From contig NZ_KQ959496.1 in assembly GCF_001552785.1 (NCBI RefSeq), forward strand, positions 1-42,737: DNA of 42,737 nt, in the 5' to 3' direction. The stretch comes from Atopobium deltae. Its GTDB lineage: Bacteria > Actinomycetota > Coriobacteriia > Coriobacteriales > Atopobiaceae. Each line of letters opens with the position of its first letter. The stretch's first letter is position 1. Under the pieces are notes generated by a model that ran no database searches, was not told the origin of the DNA, and saw only the letters and a list, made by a program, of their open reading frames with translations. The position numbers and the translations under genes are program-made. Positions 1 through 10,755 of this stretch are shown piece after piece.

Positions 1-440
1 TTGGTCGCCAACAATCTCACTGACGACCATTTTTTATCCCCAGAAAGCCTTCCCTTGCATAAACTCACCTTTAGCTTTGTGTATAAAGAACGCCCACGCA
101 CATGGCCTTCCCCCAGCGATGATGACGACACAGCTGAAAAAGACTCAGAGCCTGATGGTCTTAGCGTAGACACAACCACGCTCACACCTAAACCCCAACG
201 GGTGCGGTTACCCCCAAGGCTAAAAAGAAAGCTCCTCTATATGTTGATGGTAATGATATGGACTATCTTTTTGATAACACCTTTAAATTAATTTCTCATG
301 GAAACAGAGAAGTTCTGTCAATGGATTTGAACAAAATTGATGTAGAGGCTGTAAAAAAAGATATTTATAAGACAGTACAACCTGTCATAGACGCTCAGCC
401 AATGCCTTCTGTCAATCTTCAGTGCTGTATTATCGACTGA
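1..440 (+). pseudogene. Frameshifted C-terminal remnant of an unknown protein, cut by window edge
   Basis: The window opens inside a coding stretch. Frame 1 reads as protein to about position 192 (an Asp/Glu-rich linker after LHKLTFSFVYKERP). The protein-like reading then continues in frame 3 (KAKKKAPLYVDG, then DLNKIDVEAVKKDIYK) to a stop at 438-440. Frame 1 itself runs on to a stop at 289-291 but becomes Arg/Leu-rich and unprotein-like after the switch. The switch falls at a CCTAAACCCC run, so a one-base deletion is the simplest explanation. The run does not form a standard X-XXY-YYZ slippery heptamer in the upstream frame, so programmed frameshifting is unlikely. The family is not recognised. 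The 5' end may lie outside the window. Confidence 0.4.
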
Positions 441-617
441 ATAGAGATAAGTTCAATTGACCTCAAATCGTATTTTTGACACTTTCTATAAGCAGGGAAA
501 CCTAGTTATGCGGCATAGGTATCATTTTTTAGCAGGGTTAATCTTGAGTTACATGCGGCACCAAACATACCTTGTATTGTAGGTTAAGCAACACGATAGA
601 TTAAGCAGCACGCACGA

Positions 618-646
618 TTCAGACCTGTACTGCGATAACGTATAAT
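618..646 (+). promoter_or_regulatory. Candidate sigma-A type promoter ahead of the PAP2 gene
   Basis: A perfect TATAAT (641-646) lies 17 bp downstream of TTCAGA (618-623), which matches the -35 consensus at four of six positions. It would give a leader of about 125 nt before the ATG at 777. The rest of the gene-free stretch 441-776 shows nothing else I can name. Confidence 0.4.
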
Positions 647-776
647 GTACTCATAGGTTTACTCGCACTGCAATCTGCGTACTCACAGCCGCACACCCGA
701 GTATCTGCATCCGTGCTCACACACGACTCGAGGTCAAGTTGAACATCGCGCATCGCGCGCTTACCAGAAAGTTTCT

Positions 777-1781
777 ATGGATATCACCTATCTTTTATGG
801 CTGCAAGATATACGTCTGCAATTCGAGGGTCTTCTCGACCCCCTGTTTAATGTTGTCAGTAGCATTCTTGTAGCACCAGCTGCACTTGTACTTTGCTGTC
901 TGCTCTATTGGTGTGTCGATAAGCGCGCAGCGTGGTTTTCGGTTACCAGCTTTGCCATTGGCACCAACCTCAATCAGACCATCAAGGATACCTTTTGCGT
1001 GGCGCGGCCGTGGATTCGTTCACTCGAGATACATCCTTCCAAGGCGGCGATCGGCGGTGCAACAAGCTATTCGTTTCCCAGCGGCCACACGCAAACGGCA
1101 ACGAGTGTGTTTGGGTCTGCGAGCTGGTACTTTAAGGATGCTGCGCGCTGGTTGGTTCCCGCGGCGCTGACGCTTATAGGTTTGATTGGCTTTTCCCGCA
1201 ATATTCTTGGTGTGCATATGCCGCAAGACGTCCTTGCTGGTTTTTGCGTGGGTGTGGTTTCGATATGGCTTGGCGACAAGGCCTTGCGTTGGATGGAGTC
1301 TGCCACAACACCCGCTTGGCAGGTCGCACTCACGTTTTGTGGCGTCGCGGCGATGCTTCTTGTTTATACCCTCGCAAAGCCATACCCGCGCGAGGGTCTC
1401 GCATCCATGGTGAACGTGATGGCGATGCAAAAAGATGCTTTTACGAGCGTGGGACTCTTGGCAGGTCTTGGTGTTAGTTGGTGGGCCGAGAAGGCCTTCG
1501 TAAACTTCCAAATCGATCGTAGCAACACAAAAGAATGCGTCCTGCGCGTTATCTGCGGTTTTGGCATGATTGCGTTTGTTTGGTTTTGCCTGTTAATGCC
1601 TCTTAAGCTGCTGTTCGATGGAGGGTTTATCTACAAATTTGCCGTGGGCTTTCTGTTGAGTTTCACTGGCCTTGTGGTGGGACCCGCACTGAGTAAAAAA
1701 CTTTATCCACTCATAAGTGGTGCTCGCGATGGTGCAGGCGAAGATGCTGGCACTGACGACGTGAACGCTGCTCGCCGTTAA
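777..1781 (+). CDS. PAP2-superfamily membrane phosphatase
   Basis: A 334-residue integral membrane protein carrying the complete three-part signature of type 2 phosphatidic acid phosphatases. K70 with R77-P78 forms K-x6-RP, PSGH lies at 101-104, and S140-R141 with H147 and D151 forms SR-x5-H-x3-D. H104 and H147 would be the catalytic pair that removes phosphate from a lipid phosphate on the outer face of the membrane. Several hydrophobic helices follow the catalytic core (about 125-310), so it is longer than a minimal PAP2 domain. The substrate (phosphatidate, undecaprenyl diphosphate or another lipid phosphate) cannot be told from sequence. It stands alone, with a candidate promoter at 618-646. 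Confidence 0.85.
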   Translation: MDITYLLWLQDIRLQFEGLLDPLFNVVSSILVAPAALVLCCLLYWCVDKRAAWFSVTSFAIGTNLNQTIKDTFCVARPWIRSLEIHPSKAAIGGATSYSFPSGHTQTATSVFGSASWYFKDAARWLVPAALTLIGLIGFSRNILGVHMPQDVLAGFCVGVVSIWLGDKALRWMESATTPAWQVALTFCGVAAMLLVYTLAKPYPREGLASMVNVMAMQKDAFTSVGLLAGLGVSWWAEKAFVNFQIDRSNTKECVLRVICGFGMIAFVWFCLLMPLKLLFDGGFIYKFAVGFLLSFTGLVVGPALSKKLYPLISGARDGAGEDAGTDDVNAARR

Positions 1782-1786
1782 GACTA

Positions 1787-1874
1787 ACGATGCATACTTC
1801 TTATCGTTAGCACTTCTTGACGATGCATACTTCTTAACTTGGCGCTCCTCAACGGGAGCTCCTCTCAACGGGAG
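1787..1874. repeat. Two sets of short direct repeats after the PAP2 gene
   Basis: A 17-bp repeat (ACGATGCATACTTCTTA) occurs at 1787-1803 and 1820-1836. An 11-bp repeat (CTCAACGGGAG) occurs at 1848-1858 and 1864-1874. TAACGAT (1785-1791) can also pair with ATCGTTA (1803-1809), but no T-run follows, so it is not a convincing terminator. Confidence 0.7.
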
Positions 1875-1899
1875 TACTTCTCGTCCGTCTGACTCTAGG

Positions 1900-2919
1900 C
1901 TAGCGCCTAACGGTAACCCAGCTCAAGCCCCTATCATTTGATCGATACTCGTGCACATTCTTATTGATGTCGACAAATCGCAGGTGAATAGTACCACCTT
2001 TATCGAGAAACCCAGATGCGTGAGGGCTAGTCTCGGGTACCTCAGAAATAAACGTCAGACTCGCGCTGCTTTTCTTCGCAAAAAACCAGCGTCGGCGACC
2101 CATGGCAGCATCAACAACGACAAGGTGATACGCTGAATTTTTGAGTGACACGACCTCAGGAGATTCACAAGCATCTAAAATTTTTTGACCTGCTTGTTGG
2201 CTTAAGGGCTGCGAGGAGGTCGATGACAGCTGTGCTGCTTGTGGCTTTGTACCAGACGCACTGGTATTCTCGCTGGGGTCAGCGGTGCCACTGGGCTTAT
2301 CCATAGCGTCGGGCTTCTCGGCAGGCTTATCGGGCTTCTCGTCCGTCGAGCGGCTGGATGGACCATCAAACAACGACTCCATAATGGTGCGAGCTTGAGC
2401 TTCGTCAAAATGCTCACAATCAATGAAGCGATTGGGGCAGTAGCGCCCAATTTCCTTGGTGGTCAAAAGACTTGTTTGCTCGTCAATGATGTACGCAGGG
2501 GCAAGCCAGCTGACATCGTCGTAATAGTAGGTTTTTCCCTTGTAGCTAAAATGATCATTCGAGCGAAAATTAAACACGAAAAGGAGCAGCGCATACAAAC
2601 ACATCAGCAGCAAACCAAGTCCCAAAAAGAGAAGCAACAAGAATCGCAAACATGCGTTAACCCACGGCTTCACACGCTGACTGAGCCAAGCATTATGACG
2701 CAGGTTTGCAACTGCTCGCATACTTACGACCACTGCTATAAACAGGCATACAAACCCAACAACAAGCACCGTATTGTGAAGCCAGGGAATAAGCACTCGC
2801 TTTAAGCCCACATACCAAAGAGCGGCCCCCGTACAAAACCATACGGGAATCGCTCGTACACTCTTTGTTTTTTGTAATACTGTCCGTAGTTGCATTGCAA
2901 ACCATCTGACGCTATGCAA
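1900..2919 (-). CDS. Unknown membrane protein, last gene of the tig-clpP-clpX block
   Basis: Up to 339 residues. The furthest start is TTG at 2919; an ATG at 2895 (residue 9) is an equally plausible start, and neither has a strong ribosome binding site. The N-terminal half has about three hydrophobic helices (roughly 27-47, 50-68 and 90-116). A Ser/Thr/Pro/Lys-rich linker follows (about 185-245), then a soluble C-terminal domain of about 90 residues that probably lies outside the cell. That domain has alternating beta-like stretches ([30 protein letters not shown]). I do not recognise the family. It starts 46 nt after the clpX stop on the same strand, so it may be co-transcribed. Confidence 0.65.
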   Translation of the reverse strand: MHSVRWFAMQLRTVLQKTKSVRAIPVWFCTGAALWYVGLKRVLIPWLHNTVLVVGFVCLFIAVVVSMRAVANLRHNAWLSQRVKPWVNACLRFLLLLFLGLGLLLMCLYALLLFVFNFRSNDHFSYKGKTYYYDDVSWLAPAYIIDEQTSLLTTKEIGRYCPNRFIDCEHFDEAQARTIMESLFDGPSSRSTDEKPDKPAEKPDAMDKPSGTADPSENTSASGTKPQAAQLSSTSSQPLSQQAGQKILDACESPEVVSLKNSAYHLVVVDAAMGRRRWFFAKKSSASLTFISEVPETSPHASGFLDKGGTIHLRFVDINKNVHEYRSNDRGLSWVTVRR

Positions 2920-2964
2920 AGCTTCTTACTATCACGCGCGAGTGCGCACAGCGAACATTGCTCG

Positions 2965-4272
2965 CTATTTGCTGCGCTTTTTCTTTTTTGAGCTCACAAA
3001 ACGAGGTTGCTCGTCGGTCTCGACCGACTCAGGCGTCACGATGACCTTCTCGACCGTTAAGTCGTCAGGAATTGTAAACATGGTGTCTTGCAGCGTTGCC
3101 TCGCAAATCGCACGTAGGCCGCGGGCACCCGTCTTTCGCTTGAGCGCCATACGGGCAATAGCACGCAAGGCTTCTGGCTCAAACTCCAGCTCAACGCCCT
3201 CGAGCTTAAACATACGACGATACTGCTTGGTGATAGCATTTTTTGGCTGCGTCAAAATCTCGACCAGATCGTCTTCGCTCAGCTCGCGTGTTGACGTGAT
3301 CACTGGAATACGGCCCACAAACTCGGGAATCATGCCGAACTTGTGCAAGTCCATCGGCGTTACTTCGCTCATGAGCTCGTCGGAAGAATCCTCGACCTTC
3401 TTGCCCAACTGCGCATTAAAACCAATGCCCTTTTTGCCAATGCGGTCGGCCACGATCTTATCGAGCCCCACAAAAGCACCACCGCAAATAAACAGGATAT
3501 TGGTGGTATCGATGTGGATAAGTTCTTGCTGCGGATGCTTGCGCCCACCCTGGGGAGGAACGCTTGCTTGCGTGCCCTCAAGAATCTTGAGGAGCGCCTG
3601 CTGCACGCCTTCGCCCGAAACGTCGCGCGTGATCGAAAGGTTTTCGGCCTTACGCGCGATCTTATCGATTTCGTCGATGTAGATAATACCGACCTGTGCA
3701 CGCTCGACATTGCCATCGGCAGCGGTAATAAGCTTGAGCAGGATATTCTCGACATCCTCGCCGACGTAGCCAGCCTCGGTAAGCGTGGTGGCGTCAGCAA
3801 TCGCAAAAGGCACCTCAAGAAAACGCGCCAGCGTTTGCGCGAGCAAGGTCTTACCCGTACCCGTGGGACCCAAAAGCAAAATGTTACTTTTGGCGAGCTC
3901 GACCTGCTCCTCGTCATCGTCGACGGGCTCGTTATTACCTAGGATGACGCGGCGATAATGGTTGTACACGGCCACGCTCATGGCACGCTTGGCGTCCTCC
4001 TGGCCCATCACGTACTGCGAAAGTTCATCGTAAAACTCGCGCGGAGTGGGCAGGTTTTTGATAAGAACGCCGTCGCCCTCGTTGGCCTCGCCTTGTTCGT
4101 CAAAGTCAAAGGCTTGCGCGGCGCCGATAATATCGCTGCAGGCAGCAATGCATTCATCACAGATAAACACACCGTTTGCGCCCTGAATGAGCTTACTTAC
4201 CTGATCACGCGTTTTGCCACAAAAGGAGCAACAAATGGGGTCGTTTGGCATTCGGTCGTCATACTTCGACAT
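2965..4272 (-). CDS. clpX: ATP-dependent Clp protease ATP-binding subunit ClpX
   Basis: A 435-residue AAA+ unfoldase that feeds tagged proteins (including SsrA-tagged ones) into the ClpP chamber. The N-terminal zinc domain has C15, C18, C38 and C41. The Walker A motif GPTGTGKT lies at 135-142, the pore-loop GYVGED at about 168-173, and the Walker B motif ends in D200-E201. The IGF-type loop that docks on ClpP is visible as KGIGFNAQ. Length and domain order are normal for the family. The ATG overlaps the clpP stop by one base (TAATG), and AAGGAG lies just upstream inside clpP, so translation is probably coupled. A Lys/Arg-rich tail ends the protein. Confidence 0.97.
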   Translation of the reverse strand: MSKYDDRMPNDPICCSFCGKTRDQVSKLIQGANGVFICDECIAACSDIIGAAQAFDFDEQGEANEGDGVLIKNLPTPREFYDELSQYVMGQEDAKRAMSVAVYNHYRRVILGNNEPVDDDEEQVELAKSNILLLGPTGTGKTLLAQTLARFLEVPFAIADATTLTEAGYVGEDVENILLKLITAADGNVERAQVGIIYIDEIDKIARKAENLSITRDVSGEGVQQALLKILEGTQASVPPQGGRKHPQQELIHIDTTNILFICGGAFVGLDKIVADRIGKKGIGFNAQLGKKVEDSSDELMSEVTPMDLHKFGMIPEFVGRIPVITSTRELSEDDLVEILTQPKNAITKQYRRMFKLEGVELEFEPEALRAIARMALKRKTGARGLRAICEATLQDTMFTIPDDLTVEKVIVTPESVETDEQPRFVSSKKKKRSK

Positions 4273-4976
4273 TAACGCTCCTTGGACTCCGTGCTCGTAG
4301 CGACATCTGTGTCTGTGAGCGCGCTGCCGGCGCTGGATGCGCCCGTAATTGCGCCGCTCGTTGCAGCAGTACTGTCTTTACGCGAGGTAATGACTTCGTC
4401 GACCAGACCATAGGCAAAAGCCTCACGAGCGCGCATGTACTTATCGCGCTCGGTGTCAGCGTTGATCTTTTCGACTGGCTGACCCGTAAAGTCGGCGAGC
4501 AGTTCGTTGAGGTGCTCGCGGATGTACTTGGTCTCGTCAGCAGCAATTTGGATCTCTGTTTGCTGACCATGTGCGCCCGAGCTCGGCTGATGAATGAGGA
4601 CCATCGAGTTGGGCAACGCGAAGCGCTTACCCTTGGTGCCCGCAGCGAGAAGCACGGCGCCCATGGAGGCTGCCATGCCCACGCAAATGGTCGAAACGTC
4701 GGGCTTGATAAAGTTCATCGTATCCAAAATGCCGAGGCCTGCGTACACATCGCCACCAGGTGAGTTGATGTACAGAGCAATGTCCTTATCGGGATCCTGG
4801 CTTTCGAGGTGAAGGAGCTGCGCGATGACCAAGTTAGCGGAATCACGCGTCACTTCTTCGCCGAGAAACACAATGCGGTCGTTTAAAAGACGAGAGTAGA
4901 TGTCATAGCTACGCTCACCGCGCGGTGTTTGCTCGACGACATATGGGATCAGTGGAATATTGCTTGGATTAATCAT
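4272..4976 (-). CDS. clpP: ATP-dependent Clp protease proteolytic subunit ClpP
   Basis: A 234-residue serine peptidase forming the ClpP barrel. The catalytic triad is S104 (GMAASMGA), H129 (LIHQP) and D178 (TERDKY), each seven residues later than in mature E. coli ClpP numbering. The oxyanion region NSPGGDV lies at 71-77. The core ends near residue 200, and about 35 residues of Ala/Ser/Thr-rich tail follow, an unusual low-complexity extension. The start overlaps the tig stop by 8 nt, with AAAAGG directly in front of the ATG, suggesting coupling to trigger factor translation. Confidence 0.96.
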   Translation of the reverse strand: MINPSNIPLIPYVVEQTPRGERSYDIYSRLLNDRIVFLGEEVTRDSANLVIAQLLHLESQDPDKDIALYINSPGGDVYAGLGILDTMNFIKPDVSTICVGMAASMGAVLLAAGTKGKRFALPNSMVLIHQPSSGAHGQQTEIQIAADETKYIREHLNELLADFTGQPVEKINADTERDKYMRAREAFAYGLVDEVITSRKDSTAATSGAITGASSAGSALTDTDVATSTESKER

Positions 4977-6519
4977 CCTTTTCGTCTTTCTTTACCTTGG
5001 TATCTTCAGACTTGACATCGCTGGTGGCTGCCTTCTTTTTGGTGGCAGGCTTCTTAGCAGCCTTTTTCTTGCTTTCGGCTTTGTCGGCTTTGTCGGCTTT
5101 GACATCGGCCTTGGTGGTCTTTGTGTCAGCCTCGTCGGCGTTGGCGTCATTACGAGCAGCGCGACGCTCGGCAACCTCGTCTACCTCGGTGACCTTGGCG
5201 TTTTCTACCAACCAGTCAAGAGCCTTGTGGCGCTTAATGGCCGAACGCACTGCTGGAAGCTGACCACTTTTGCGCCAATCCTCGATGAGTTCATCGGGAT
5301 CGCCGCTTTGCGCCTTGGCAAACTCATCGCGAATGTCCTGCTCAGTGGCCTCAAAGCCCTGCTTTGCAGCAATGGCCTCGAGCGTCAGGCTCTGACGAGC
5401 ATTCTGATCAGCCTGCTCGTGCAGGTCGGCGATAAATGCCTGTGGGCTGATGCCCTGTGCCTGCAGCCACGAATCAAGGGTGGCACCTTGCGCCTGTAGC
5501 TGTGCCAAGAAGTTTTGCGTGATTTCGTTAAAGACCTGGTTGGCATAGTCGGCAGGAACCTCGTCCAGCTTGAGGTGCTCGGTCATAGCCTCAAGCACGC
5601 GATTCTCTTTGAGGGTAGGCAGTCTGTGCTCTTTGTCGGAAGCAATCTCGGACTTAAGCGCGTCACGGAGCTCAGCGACCGTCTTGAAGCCGAAGCCCTT
5701 CTCGGCAAGTTCATCGGTGAGCTCGGGAACAACCGACTTTTTAATGGCATTCAAGGTTACCTTGACAGCAAACTTGTGGTCGTGAGCTGAGGTCTTGTCG
5801 GTCTTCTCGGCGTCGGAGTCGTCGGCTGCATCAGTCTTCTCGGCAGCATCATGCGTCTCTGACCAGGTAATCTCTTTGGTCTCGCCCTTCTTCATGCCAA
5901 TAAGACCCTCGTTAAAGCCTTCAGGAAGGCCCTTGTCATTCAGAGCGAGCATGCGGTTGGTGCCTGCAAAGCGCTCGGCATTCTCGACATTCTCGATATC
6001 AATGTTGATAATATCGTCGGCTTGGGCGCCACGATCCTCATCGATGTCCTCATAGGAGGTGCGGTACGACAAAAGGAGATCGATTTGCTCGTAAATCTCG
6101 GCATCGGTGACCTCTTGCGGAGGCATGTTGATGCTCGGAGCGTCGTAGGAATCGAGCTCAACCTCAGGACGAACAGGAATGGTTACCTCAATGGTGTAGT
6201 CGGAACCCTCCACCACAATGACGGGCTCATCGCCGTAATTAGGCTCACCAACAGGGGTGATGTTAAGCTCCTCGAGCATGAGCGGCTCAGCCTGCTTCAA
6301 AAGCTCATTGGTTGCCTGAGATAGAACGCCTTCTTTTCCTACAATACCGTCAATAACGGGGCGAGGGGTTTTACCTTTACGGAAACCTTGGAAATTGTAG
6401 CGATTCGCAATGTCTTTGTACGCTGCAGCAATGACCTTATTAACATCTGCAGCAGCTACGACAAGCGTAGCGACAACCTTGTTGTCCTGGGGCTTTCCAG
6501 CAGTGACAGTAATCTTCAA
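4969..6519 (-). CDS. tig: Trigger factor, ribosome-associated chaperone and prolyl isomerase
   Basis: A 516-residue trigger factor that binds the ribosome exit tunnel and helps nascent chains fold. The ribosome-docking signature GFRKGKTPR is at 45-53. A central FKBP-like PPIase region follows (about 165-265), interrupted by a short Asp/Glu/Ser-rich segment ([13 protein letters not shown]). Then comes the helical C-terminal chaperone domain. The last about 75 residues are a Lys/Ala/Asp-rich tail not needed for the fold, which makes the protein longer than the usual 430-450 residues. A strong GGAGGAACG precedes the ATG. First gene of the tig-clpP-clpX operon, with tRNA-Leu 91 nt upstream on the same strand. 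Confidence 0.96.
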   Translation of the reverse strand: MKITVTAGKPQDNKVVATLVVAAADVNKVIAAAYKDIANRYNFQGFRKGKTPRPVIDGIVGKEGVLSQATNELLKQAEPLMLEELNITPVGEPNYGDEPVIVVEGSDYTIEVTIPVRPEVELDSYDAPSINMPPQEVTDAEIYEQIDLLLSYRTSYEDIDEDRGAQADDIINIDIENVENAERFAGTNRMLALNDKGLPEGFNEGLIGMKKGETKEITWSETHDAAEKTDAADDSDAEKTDKTSAHDHKFAVKVTLNAIKKSVVPELTDELAEKGFGFKTVAELRDALKSEIASDKEHRLPTLKENRVLEAMTEHLKLDEVPADYANQVFNEITQNFLAQLQAQGATLDSWLQAQGISPQAFIADLHEQADQNARQSLTLEAIAAKQGFEATEQDIRDEFAKAQSGDPDELIEDWRKSGQLPAVRSAIKRHKALDWLVENAKVTEVDEVAERRAARNDANADEADTKTTKADVKADKADKAESKKKAAKKPATKKKAATSDVKSEDTKVKKDEKDD

Positions 6520-6610
6520 CGTTCCTCCAGTGTCTTGAACCTTCTGCGGCTATGTCTAGCTCACGTCGCATATGTATATGTACGTTGTGTACGTTGCACC
6601 TGTTGTACAT

Positions 6611-6696
6611 TGGTGCGGGCGAAAGGACTCGAACCTTCACGGGGTTTGCCCACTAGAACCTAAATCTAGCGTGTCTACCAATTCCACCACGCCCGC
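6611..6696 (-). tRNA. tRNA-Leu (anticodon UAG)
   Basis: Class II tRNA with acceptor arm GCGGGCG/CGCCCGC (6690-6696 with 6615-6621). The anticodon stem CTAGA/TCTAG encloses the loop TTTAGGT, giving anticodon TAG. There is a variable arm, and the T-loop is TTCGAGT. The 3' CCA is encoded (6611-6613). 86 nt. Confidence 0.96.
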
Positions 6697-6873
6697 AGAG
6701 AAAAACATACAACTTTGACATAATACCAGACAAACATGGTGTACCCACTCGTTTTGCGGTCAAAACATCTGAATAATCGGTATCTAATTTTTTTCTACAC
6801 AATACCTTGCGCTGCCGACACACGGGGGCTTGGGTACGCCTACGCGACATCAGGTGCGTGCTTACCACAGAAC

Positions 6874-8765
<1,892 letters not shown>

Positions 8766-8877
8766 ACGCATCGCAGACGCATCATAAGCATGTCGTAGAC
8801 GTGTGTGCACAGGGCGTGGCAAGCATTGCTCAAGACTTGCAATGTTGTGAAAGCTTGCTATACTAACCTAAGCTAAT

Positions 8878-8954
8878 CGGGGTGTGGCGCAGCTTGGTAG
8901 CGCATCTGCTTTGGGAGCAGAGGGTCGCTGGTTCGAATCCAGTCACCCCGACCA
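8878..8954 (+). tRNA. tRNA-Pro (anticodon UGG)
   Basis: Cloverleaf with acceptor CGGGGTG/CACCCCG. The anticodon stem TCTGC/GCAGA has loop TTTGGGA, giving TGG. The T-loop is TTCGAAT, with encoded CCA at 8952-8954. 77 nt. Confidence 0.97.
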
Positions 8955-9021
8955 TGCTTGTAGTATGTTTTTTGCAACATGCTTGTAGCGTGTCTACAAC
9001 AAGTATCGTAGCAACCCAGTT

Positions 9022-9097
9022 GCGGCAGTAGTTCAACTGGTAGAGCATCAGCCTTCCAAGCTGACTGTTGCGGGTTCGAGCCCCGTCTGCCGCTCCA
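9022..9097 (+). tRNA. tRNA-Gly (anticodon UCC)
   Basis: Acceptor GCGGCAG/CTGCCGC. The anticodon stem TCAGC/GCTGA has loop CTTCCAA, giving TCC. The T-loop is TTCGAGC, with discriminator T and encoded CCA at 9095-9097. It follows tRNA-Pro by 67 nt and is probably co-transcribed with it. Confidence 0.97.
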
Positions 9098-9170
9098 TTT
9101 TTTTGTCTAGCGATTTTCTGTACCTCGTTTTCTTCACCTCGTTTGGCGGTATCGCTCAAAGGAATTCGTT

Positions 9171-10619
9171 ATGGTAACTCCTCGTCAAAATCCGCATCGC
9201 CTTTCCCCCACGCATGACGAAGGCCTGTCCGCTGAGCAAACTCAGCAACCCCAAGCCAAACAGCTCAAGCCGCTTCCGAAATTCCACCACCCACCACAGC
9301 AGACTCAGCAGCACCAGCAACCTCAACAGCTCCAACAACTAAAACACTCCCAGCAGTTCCTCCAGCAGCCCAAGCGCCCTCGTCGACGCTCCAAATGGCC
9401 GCGCTTCGTGCTCCTCTTTTTGACAAGCGCAACCTGCCTTTTATTTGCCTTCGTTCTGTGGAGCATCTTCGCAAGACCTCACAACAACACAGCATCTTCT
9501 CAAAAATCAACGCAACCCATACCGCAGGGCGTCCTCCAACAAGAAGCCCCCGCGCCGCCACAGGATCAAACAACACGAGTCACGCTCGGTGCAGTCGGCG
9601 ATATTATGTGCCACCTCGGACAAGCACACGCTGCCTACAGTGCACAGAGCAGATCGTACAATTTTGATGGAAGCTTTACCGATGTTGCCGCGGCGCTACA
9701 AGGCTACGACCTAGCGCTTGGCAACTTCGAAACCGTGACCAAAAAGAATACAGGCCTTTCGGGTTTTCCTGCCTTTAACAGCCCCATCGAACTTCTCGAT
9801 GCGGTCAAAAAAGCGGGCTTCGATGTCTTGTCGACCAGCAATAATCACAGCTTTGACCAGGGCGAAGGCGGTGTGTACGACACCTTGGATGCCATCGTCG
9901 AGCGCGGCATGCACGCAGTCGGCACGCACAAAGCGCAACAGCGCCCCAATCCCCTTATTGTCGAGAAGAACAACATTAAGATCGGCATTTTGGCCTACAC
10001 CTATGGCATTAACCAAGGAGCCAATGTAACGGCGCAGGGCATCATCGACCATCTGAACAAAGAGACCATCCAAAAGGACACCGCCTGGCTCAAGGAACAA
10101 AAGGTGGACTTCATCATTTCGTACGTTCATTGGGGCACCGAGTACGACGTAAAGGCCAACGAGTACCAAAAGACCTGGGCCAAAGTGCTGGCCGATAATG
10201 GCGTCGGCTTGATTCTTGGATCGCATCCGCACGTCATTCAAGACACCGAGGTTATAACTGGCGCGGGCGGCAACAAAACCCACGTCGTCTACTCGATGGG
10301 CAATTTCATAAGCAATCAAAGGCTCGAAACTGTGCATAACGAGAATACCGAGCACGGAATGATATTCGAAGCAACGCTCGAGAAACGCGGCGGGCAGACA
10401 CAGATTTCCAACGCCAACGTGCGTCCATGCTGGGTCTATCGCAAATCGCTGCAGCAAAAACTTCACTTTGCTGTGATTGACCTGCATGGTGGTGATATTG
10501 CGAGCATCAAACAACGCCTGGTCGAGAAGGGCGGGCTACCCGTCTCTGATGATGACGTTGCCAGGATGGACAGAGCCTACAAGACGACCAAGGATCGCAC
10601 GGAGTTTCCTAAAGCATAA
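9171..10619 (+). CDS. CapA-family (PGA_cap) metallophosphatase-fold protein, membrane anchored
   Basis: A 482-residue protein. Residues 1-70 are Gln/Pro/His-rich and end in a basic patch (KRPRRRSK). One membrane helix follows at about 79-100, then an extracellular CapA-type domain (about 136-460). CapA motifs are visible in order: GDIMCH (143-148), GNFET (184-188), NNHSFDQG (224-231), VHWGTEY (319-325), GSHPHV (350-355) and YSMGNF (374-379). These residues form the metal site of the calcineurin-like fold. The family is linked to poly-gamma-glutamate capsule synthesis, but no capB or capC is nearby, so the substrate here is unknown. AAAGGA precedes the ATG by 7-8 nt. Confidence 0.85.
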   Translation: MVTPRQNPHRLSPTHDEGLSAEQTQQPQAKQLKPLPKFHHPPQQTQQHQQPQQLQQLKHSQQFLQQPKRPRRRSKWPRFVLLFLTSATCLLFAFVLWSIFARPHNNTASSQKSTQPIPQGVLQQEAPAPPQDQTTRVTLGAVGDIMCHLGQAHAAYSAQSRSYNFDGSFTDVAAALQGYDLALGNFETVTKKNTGLSGFPAFNSPIELLDAVKKAGFDVLSTSNNHSFDQGEGGVYDTLDAIVERGMHAVGTHKAQQRPNPLIVEKNNIKIGILAYTYGINQGANVTAQGIIDHLNKETIQKDTAWLKEQKVDFIISYVHWGTEYDVKANEYQKTWAKVLADNGVGLILGSHPHVIQDTEVITGAGGNKTHVVYSMGNFISNQRLETVHNENTEHGMIFEATLEKRGGQTQISNANVRPCWVYRKSLQQKLHFAVIDLHGGDIASIKQRLVEKGGLPVSDDDVARMDRAYKTTKDRTEFPKA

Positions 10620-10670
10620 AAATCTAGAGCGTAAGACCCTGGAGCACCCTCGAGGCTGGTCCAACGAAAA

Positions 10671-10694
10671 AGGGTCTCTAGGACGCAAGACCCT
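10671..10694 (-). terminator. Rho-independent terminator of the PTS gene
   Basis: AGGGTC (10671-10676) pairs with GACCCT (10689-10694). Read on the reverse strand, a TTTTT run follows the hairpin directly. It lies about 55 nt past the EIIBCA stop. Confidence 0.65.
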
Positions 10695-10703
10695 GGGACG
10701 CAA

Positions 10704-10755
10704 CTCAAAGCGTCAAACTATTTTGAGGCACAGCTCAAAGCATCAAGCTATTTTG
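10704..10755. repeat. 22-bp imperfect direct repeat at the 3' end of the PTS gene
   Basis: 10704-10725 and 10734-10755 match at 20 of 22 positions. The second copy includes the last codons and stop of the PTS gene, so the first is a duplicate of the gene end lying just outside it. Confidence 0.7.

Noticed and set aside
2239-2805. 188-residue forward ORF opposite the membrane protein at 1900-2919
   Set aside because: It has no start signal and low-quality composition; the reverse frame has clear membrane helices and operon context.
9711-10514. 267-residue reverse ORF inside the CapA gene
   Set aside because: The forward CapA frame has all family motifs; the reverse ORF has no recognisable domain and is a shadow.
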